Notes under the pieces: generated by a model
The model's input: the letters and a program-made list of their open reading frames with translations, nothing else
Told to the model about the DNA's origin: nothing
Database searches by the model: none
Shown: positions 43,695 to 64,000 of the stretch, in pieces
Numbering within the stretch: the first letter of the stretch is position 1
Layout: each line of letters opens with the position of its first letter
Assembly: GCF_901709675.1 (NCBI RefSeq)
Contig: NC_051091.1
Coordinates: 10,450,967 to 10,514,966, forward strand
Direction of reading: 5' to 3'
DNA: 64,000 nucleotides
DNA from: Syngnathus acus
Lineage: Eukaryota > Chordata > Actinopteri > Syngnathiformes > Syngnathidae
Made by a program: the position numbers and the translations under genes

Positions 43695-43700
43695 ATTAAA
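43695..43700 (+). terminator. candidate terf2ip polyadenylation signal
   Basis: ATTAAA 137 bp after the terf2ip stop, followed within 40 bp by a T-rich stretch (about 43720-43740). Plausible by position and context. Confidence 0.4.
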
Positions 43701-44860
43701 GACCCTTCGTCAAGCCACAAATTTTGTATTTAATCTCTTTAGCATGGCGGGATCATGATTTTACTCATGGGGTTGCACACAAGACACAGGTAAGTGGCAC
43801 AAGGTGACCGTATCGCTCAGCAAATACTTTTCCTATAGCCCTTTCCATGTCAAAGGTTGAATACTTTTATTTTCTATTCTCCGTATTGTACAATGAACAG
43901 CATTTACTTTTCTGTGTTGTACGAGTAAGAAATATTAATATAAAATTTTAGGTAACCAATATTGTCAATGGGAGAATCATATTTTCAGTATTCACACAAT
44001 ATGACAAGAGTCAACGAATGTTTCCCTCTCACTGTTTATTCAACTTACCCCAACATTGAGCACATTCATTATTTTTTGCCCCAGACCCACATGACTATGT
44101 TAATATTTATTTTGATAAAGAAGAAATAAATGAACAAATGGATGGAAACAAAATTAAAGGACCCTCACATGGCCATGAATGCAACTTTTGCTACCGCCTG
44201 CATTGTAGAAGTCATTCAAAGGGGATACTAATTGGTACACACAAACATCCATTTTTAAAAAGTAGTATAAAAAAGATTTTTAGTACGAAATATTCACATC
44301 CTTGCATGTCAAGCAAGCACACATCCCTGCTTTTTTAACATTTTTAACAGCCACTCACAGCTTTAATGCGTAAATCAACAGCCTTGTTACAAAGGCTCGT
44401 TTTTAATGAAACGTAAAATAAAAAGCTCCTGATGTAGAACATAATTCGTACATGCATACATCGACATATACTATACGTATATGATGTAGTGTACTGCTAC
44501 TGTGAGTGATGCTCACTCTCGTCTTAACATAATCCATGGTTATTATATCTTGTCAAATTATGGCAAAAGTAAAGGAATACCACAAAAAAATTTAGCAAAT
44601 CTGTAATCAGCGTCAGTGCCTTTTTGTTTAAAACGGCACAAGTTTCGAAAATATGCTACAAAAAATACTATCTTTTTTTCCAGTACAAACATGCTGGAAA
44701 AAAAGTATTTTGATAACATTCTGCTTAATTGGAAGTTATTTCAGGTTATACATTAGAGTACAAACACGTTGCGGAAACATCACATCTGCCCGCATGCGTC
44801 TTTTCTTCTTGACGCGGAATTAGCAGCGTTAGCACTGAAAACCAAATAGATTTGTAATGT

Positions 44861-45014
44861 ACAGTGGAAGCTCGAAAGTGGAGCACCACAATGGTGGTAC
44901 AATTTGGAATTCAAATGATTTAGAAGAAATGATTTTACTCTGTATGCTTGAGTGTTGGGACGAGAGGTCAAGCAACATGAAGGAACCGGTGTTCCACTTT
45001 GAAGCGTCCGCTGT
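44861..45014. mobile_element. short MITE with imperfect 27-bp inverted ends
   Basis: The start ACAGTGGAAGCTCGAAAGTG (44861 on) is complementary, with a few mismatches, to the end at 44988-45014. At 154 bp with no coding capacity it looks like a Tigger-related MITE, sharing the ACAGTGGA-type end with the element at 34945. Confidence 0.55.
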
Positions 45015-45689
45015 TTTAGCTAAAAGGCCTCTGGGCTAATGCAATGTACAATACACACATTGATGTTGCAATGCATTAAAACACACACACACACACTCAC
45101 ACACGCAAAAGCAACTTTAGAAGAAAGAACATGAAGGCGATTTTGGACGGTACCTTTGGTTTTTGCTTTAGAGCTTCAAGGGCTCCGTTTGGTTTTAATC
45201 ATATTCTGGATTTGTGTAATGGGGGCGGTGTTCTTTCCTTTTGGAATCATGTATATATGCTGCACAAGGCTAGAGAAGAGCATTTTACGTTAGGATGCAA
45301 ATAATGTGCTTCCTGTTAGTGGATATAAGGCATTACTCTTGAATGAGGAAAAAATGCTACTGAAAGACACACAGACAAACCTGAATTAAAGCGTTATGCG
45401 CTGTAGAAAAAACACCTGCTTTGGTTAGAAGGCTAATTGTATCGGTTTTAGGAGAGAAATAAAGAAGCTCGTCTATATGCAAGTCCAGCCCCATTGCATA
45501 GAACTTCTGTAGTGCACTGATGCATTTAAAAAAAAAAAAAAAAAAAAAAGGCTGTGCTCTTTTCCCCCTTTTCAACAGCAAAACATTCTTGCAACAACAA
45601 TCCAAATGTCTAAAAGTGGAAGTCATTTGTAGCCGGGTCGTAGTCTGAATTTATCGGTGCACAATAGGGCTTCAGAGTTTCCAGAGTTG

Positions 45690-45795
45690 GGATTTGTAAA
45701 TCCTAACTCTAAGTCTTAAGATTCAAGTCTCAAGCAAGTCCTCAGTTATTAGTCTTGGTCAGGTCTAGTCACAAATTATCTCAGGTCGAGTCACC
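45690..45795. repeat. degenerate AAGTC/CAAGTCT-type fish repeat
   Basis: Runs of 'aagtc', 'caagtct', 'gtctagtc' and 'gtcgagtc' at short irregular spacing match a common teleost low-complexity repeat built on the AAGTC motif. Boundaries approximate. Confidence 0.45.
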
Positions 45796-45989
45796 TTTTT
45801 TTTAATGCAGTTATATCTACAGTATCCGGTCTCTATAAAGCGATGAAGACCAATTAGGTCAGATGTTATTGTTGGCCAATAGGTGACATTTGACACCCAC
45901 TTGTTCCATCTCTTTTGGCCTTTTGAAAGGGTGAGTAGTATTACTTTATTTTTTAACTTTAGTCATCCATTTCATCCATGCGCTTCCCC

Positions 45990-46195
45990 CATTAGGATTC
46001 CAGGTAATCTGGAGCCTATCTCAGATTTAGGCAAAAGGCTGGACCAATCACGGGGCAGATACATCCAAACAAGCAATTACACTCACTGGAGAAAATTAAT
46101 GCCAGCACGGAGAGCCCTGAGCTGAGATTTGAACGCACGATGACTTAACTGTGAGTTAGATGTGCTAAGTGCTAACCGCTAAACCGACATGCTGC
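45990..46195. repeat. longer fragment of the dispersed teleost repeat
   Basis: Reads 'ggtaatctggagcctatctcag', 'caatcacggggcagataca', 'gagatttgaacgca' and 'gctaaccgctaaaccgac' in order. These phrases form the usual order of the repeat also present near 58500-58770, here about 200 bp long and diverged. Confidence 0.5.
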
Positions 46196-46586
46196 GCCAT
46201 TTAAAGCATTAACGCCACAAAACCTTAACACGTTCACTTACACTTTCCTTTTCCCTTTCCCTTAGGTCACTCTCAGGCCTCCTCAAAGGGTGAGTCGTTT
46301 TACTTTATTCCACAAATATTTGCTTTTGGTACAAGGTGCAAAACAATGCCAGTATCATGGACGGTATGACCTGGATTTTCAAAGATGTGACGGGCGTAGA
46401 CTTTCAAAATGACCTATAACCCGAGCAAATAGCCCAAGAGGAAAAGAGCACCCCTTTCTCTGACAACCCTCACCTCCGACTGAACAAAATAGTAACAAAA
46501 GCACCAAGATTCTGAGCCGACCTCAGTGAGCCTTTGTTTTTCTTGTTGTGGTTGTCGTCACACACCACCACATCCCCGAGCAGTCA

Positions 46587-60589
<14,003 letters not shown>

Positions 60590-60637
60590 AAACATTTGGG
60601 GTCCTTTACGTTCACGTGCGCGTCGTGGAAAGCAACC
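60590..60637 (+). promoter_or_regulatory. mrto4 proximal region with E-box
   Basis: A palindromic CACGTG E-box at 60613-60618 lies 20 bp before the mrto4 ATG, in a CpG-containing stretch (TTCACGTGCGCGTCGTGG). Canonical E-boxes in this position are typical of MYC/MAX-controlled ribosome biogenesis genes. Whether the site is promoter or already 5' UTR cannot be told. Confidence 0.45.
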
Positions 60638-62520
60638 ATGCCTAAGTCGAAGAGGGACAAGAAAAGTAAGTACAAAAACATGTTTGTCGTTAAATGTCTA
60701 AACTTGTTGTACTGTATTTGCAAGCGGAGCAACTGACGCCTCAGTGTAAATAGAAAGGACTGTCTCATGCTAATCTGCGCTCGTAGTGTAAGTATTGTTG
60801 CATTCTTCTCGTTCACTCAAGGACATTCATGTGATTTTTCCCACAGTTTCTTTGACTAAAACAGCTAAGAAGGGACTCGAATCCAAACAGAAACTAATAG
60901 AAGAGGTAAAGTATTCAATTACTGTTCTGTAAGTACGCTGCCATCTGATTTGACTTTATGTTGTCCCTCTAGTTACGGAAATGTGTCGACACCTACAAAT
61001 ATTTGTTCATCTTCTCCGTGGCTAACGTGAGGAATAATAAACTGAAAGACATCAGGACAGCCTGGAAACACAGCAGGTAACCAAAATATTTAAATAAATA
61101 TTTGTGAAGCAGGGGGTTGTAAATGGACAAACTGTGAAATCTCGTTCAACATTTCAATTGCAAATATTCATCCTTATTAAGAAATGAGTCATTCTAATCA
61201 TTCTAAATTGTTTATTGACATTTTACAAGTTAATTTTTCCCACCCTCTTCCCCCACAGATTCTTTTTTGGAAAAAACAAAGTCATGATAATTGCCATTGG
61301 GAAAGGACAAACTGATGAATACAGGGACAATTTATGTCAGGTAGGAATCATCAGTCGAAATAAGAGTCATGGTAACGTTAAAATTGTTGCTTGACAATTC
61401 ACTATTAGGGTTTCGTCCTTGTGTCATCTTTGCAGGTCAGCAAGCATCTACGAGGCGAAGTGGGAGTACTTTTCACTAATAAAACCAAGGAGGAGGTGCA
61501 AGAGTAAGCAAATCGTACAAAAAGTTTTAAAACATTACTACTAGTGCAATGTGCAATACAGTATTCTTAATATTTTTGTCTCTCTCTTTATTATAGGAAC
61601 ATATTTTAAACTTAGATCTAAGTGAGAAAGTATTTGAAAATAATTAAGTGTTCATAGAAAAAAGAATGGAAATAAGTAGTTTTGTAGTATTAGCAGAGAA
61701 TGCTTGTTTACATTATAATGATTTTAATGCGTATATTTTAAATCTAGCCGTTAATTGTAAAACGGTGTTAATAAATAATTTTTTTTATATATTACTAGTA
61801 TAGTAAATAAAAGGGACCGCACATTTTAATGTGAATAACACTGTACTAATCAAGGTTGACTGAATTTAATGCCGATTTATAATTTGTGTGGCTGTTTTTT
61901 TTTTGTTTTTTTTTTCCCTCACAGGTATTTCAATCATCACAAAGAGATGGATTATGCACGGTCAGGTAATGTGGCTCAGATGGACGTAAATCTGGATGAG
62001 GGTCCGTTGGAGCACTTTACGCACTCAATGGAGCCTCAGCTGAGGCAACTGGGCCTCCCCACTGCGCTCAAGAAGGGTACGAATATGCAGCAAATAACAC
62101 AGACTGACTTTTTATAGATATGTGGATGTATTTAGTTTTTTTATTATTATTTTGTAGGTGTGGTGACACTACTGAAGGACCACACAGTCTGCAAGCATGG
62201 CGATATCCTTACCCCTGAACAGGCGCGTATTCTGGTGAGTTGATGACAGAATATGGTACGGTGGTACCGCAACAAACAAGCAAACAAACCTGGCCAAATT
62301 ACAGATTTCTTTTTTGGTTTATTTTTTTAAACCTGGATTTTTTTTTTTTTGTACACAGAAATTGTTGGGTATTGAGATGGCAGAGTTCCGAGTGACGATC
62401 AAATGCATGTGGAGCTCAGAAACAGGCGCGTTTGAGATGTTTGAGAGCGAGGAAGAGCCCAAGCAGGACATCGAGGACAACAAAAGCGAAGAAGACGAGC
62501 AGGAGGAGGATGGAGATTGA
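60638..62520 (+). CDS. mrto4: mRNA turnover protein 4 homologue (ribosome assembly factor MRT4), complete
   Basis: A nucleolar paralogue of ribosomal stalk protein P0 (uL10) that holds the stalk site on pre-60S particles until P0 replaces it. Exons are 60638-60665, 60847-60905, 60973-61076, 61259-61340, 61436-61503, 61925-62076, 62158-62234 and 62359-62520 (TGA), 732 nt for 243 residues (human 239); all phases match. The start [20 protein letters not shown] matches the family. Other recognised stretches are [67 protein letters not shown] and [19 protein letters not shown]. Like other MRT4 proteins it ends in an acidic tail (about 220-243) and lacks the P0 stalk-binding C-terminus. It is divergent from iffo2 and convergent with the AKR7 gene. 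Confidence 0.96.
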
Positions 62521-62926
62521 AAGGAGATTGTGCAGGTTTTTTTTTCTTCATATTTTTTTTTTCTTTTTTTAAATATCATATCAGGATTTCGGAATCATCT
62601 GGGCCATAGTGTTGTTTTCATCCACAAAACATGTACACACATACTTCAACTTAACTTTTTAGGTCTGGACTAAAATATTCTCAAAATAAGATTTTTTTTG
62701 TTTTTGAGTTATGGTTCGTATTTCAAATGCCAACTACACATTTTTTTAAATTAAAAATCATAAAAATTAAGTGTCTTGGAGACTCTGGGATACCAGCAGT
62801 GATATTGCTGTACAGTATTTATGAGTGTTGAAGAACTTTACTTTTAAAACAAGCTGCGCCTAGTACTGATCGTTTTTATTGTAGATTAATTTTTATGGAT
62901 AACAAAAAACATCATTTTGTTCTTAT

Positions 62927-63235
62927 AAATTGTTAGGTATCGACATGGCATAGTTCTGAGAGACAAGAGCGCGTTTGAGATCTTAGAAGGCGAGGAGGAA
63001 GGAAAGTGAAAGATGTACGGGTTTTTTTTGTTTCTTCATCTTGTTTTTATTTGTATACTTCACATCAGGATTTTGAAATAATCTGGACATGTTTTATTGC
63101 CATCCCAAAACATGTACTTGCATCTTCTACCTTGACCTTTTAGCTCAGGACTGAAATATGGCACAAAGAAGTACTGGTTTGCACGGAGAAATGCTTCACA
63201 TTATACACGCCAACTGCACTATCTTTCATTACAAA
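62927..63235 (+). pseudogene. decayed tandem duplicate of the last mrto4 exon and its 3' UTR
   Basis: Bases 62927-63009 match the mrto4 last exon (62359-62520) with changes. It begins AAATTGTTAGGTATCGAC against AAATTGTTGGGTATTGAG, and then has an in-frame TAG after ATGGCA. It lacks about 24 bases of the central part and keeps GCGCGTTTGAGAT before an acidic-type tail ending GGAAAGTGA. Similarity continues into the 3' UTR ('catcaggatttt...aatc', 'aaaacatgtac', 'gccaact'). No AG acceptor precedes it. It therefore cannot encode a functional exon and is a relic of a local segmental duplication. Confidence 0.82.
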
Positions 63236-63657
63236 TCAGATGAAATATGAAAATGAAATGTCATCCGTTTTAGAAAACTAAACTGTGTGCTGTACAATTC
63301 ATTTTACAATTTGCTTAAACTGAAAGGGGGAAGGGAGGAGAACGTGTGAAAAGTCAAATTAGGTTTGATCTGAAAATAAGTGAGAACCATTATAAAGGCC
63401 ATTTCACATTTATCAAAAAGAAAAAATCTCTCAAAGTCTGCGATATTGGGCTTTAGGGTGGTATTTCTCTTCTTTAAAAGTGAGTTTAATTGAACCGTTT
63501 CTAAATTTTAAGTATTCCAGTCCTGCTGATGACACTTAGGACACCTACTACAAAATGTCAACTTAAGTTCACCTGAAAAGCTTGCAGTGCATTTTCTGTC
63601 CATTTTCTAAATTTCACCAAAAAGCTCAACCATCCCTAAATCCTAATCCTACATCAC
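63236..63657. other. gap between mrto4 duplicate and AKR7 stop
   Basis: No coding sequence. It probably includes the 3' UTR of the minus-strand AKR7 gene. AT-rich with a short purine-rich run near 63326-63345. Confidence 0.4.

Positions 63658-64000
<343 letters not shown>

Larger units (their letters stand above)
43701..46586. other. intergenic gap between convergent terf2ip and iffo2
   Basis: No genes seen. Holds AT-rich DNA, a MITE, CA and A-run simple repeats (45079-45100, 45529-45549), an AAGTC-rich degenerate repeat and a fragment of the dispersed teleost repeat. A minus-strand AATAAA (TTTATT at 46304-46309) about 280 bp beyond the iffo2 stop is a possible iffo2 polyadenylation signal. 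Confidence 0.45.

Noticed and set aside
46255-46300. Mini-exon between CCCTTAG and GTGAGTCG, with a similar GGGTGAGTAG context at 45925
   Set aside because: The splice-like signals flank only about 27 bp with no coding continuity to terf2ip or iffo2. The likeness of the two sites is probably a small duplicated repeat.

Overview
The window is nuclear DNA of a ray-finned fish, most likely a percomorph teleost. Genes are split by short spliceable introns, intergenic DNA is AT-rich with many microsatellites and small DNA transposons, and the proteins match vertebrate families with fish-type changes. The species cannot be fixed from the sequence. The MITE at 33520-33696 resembles repeats I associate with syngnathids, but that is a weak memory-based hint.

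Layout. (1) 804-13880, + strand: the last ten coding exons of a synapsin (syn2), from inside the ATP-binding C domain to the C-terminal E domain. (2) 3694-9190, - strand: a complete five-exon TIMP4 gene nested in one syn2 intron, the classic SYN/TIMP arrangement. (3) 13881-28436: about 14.5 kb without recognised coding exons, holding the syn2 3' UTR, a well-bounded hAT-type MITE, microsatellites and a GC-rich block that may be a pparg 5' exon or promoter. (4) 28474-34507, +: complete pparg coding region in eight exons. (5) 34508-39512: intergenic DNA with two or more MITEs, a pentanucleotide array and one unexplained coding-like terminal exon on the - strand. (6) 39513-43558, +: complete terf2ip (RAP1) in eight coding exons. 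(7) 46587-59471, -: iffo2 in eight coding exons, with a one-base frame disruption in exon 1. (8) 60638-62520, +: complete mrto4 in eight exons, followed by a decayed duplicate of its last exon and 3' UTR. (9) 63658-64000, -: the 3' end of an AKR7-family aldehyde reductase gene, cut by the window edge.

How the genes relate. They are not an operon and do not form one pathway. SYN2-TIMP4-PPARG is the human 3p25 block, and IFFO2-MRTO4-AKR7A is the human 1p36.13 block. TERF2IP (human 16q23) sits at the junction where mammals have TSEN2/MKRN2/RAF1. The products act in synaptic vesicle clustering, metalloproteinase inhibition, lipid-sensing transcription, telomere protection, the nuclear intermediate-filament system, 60S ribosome assembly and aldehyde detoxification.

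I found no previously undescribed multi-gene system. The most informative observations are: the altered PPARgamma ligand pocket (I at human H323, M at human Y473) with a roughly 32-residue loop insertion and extra introns; the mrto4 terminal-exon duplication; the iffo2 frame break; a GC-AG intron in syn2; and the orphan exon near 36 kb. All splice sites were read by eye and checked by reading-phase consistency and recalled human orthologues. No alignment or search was run.
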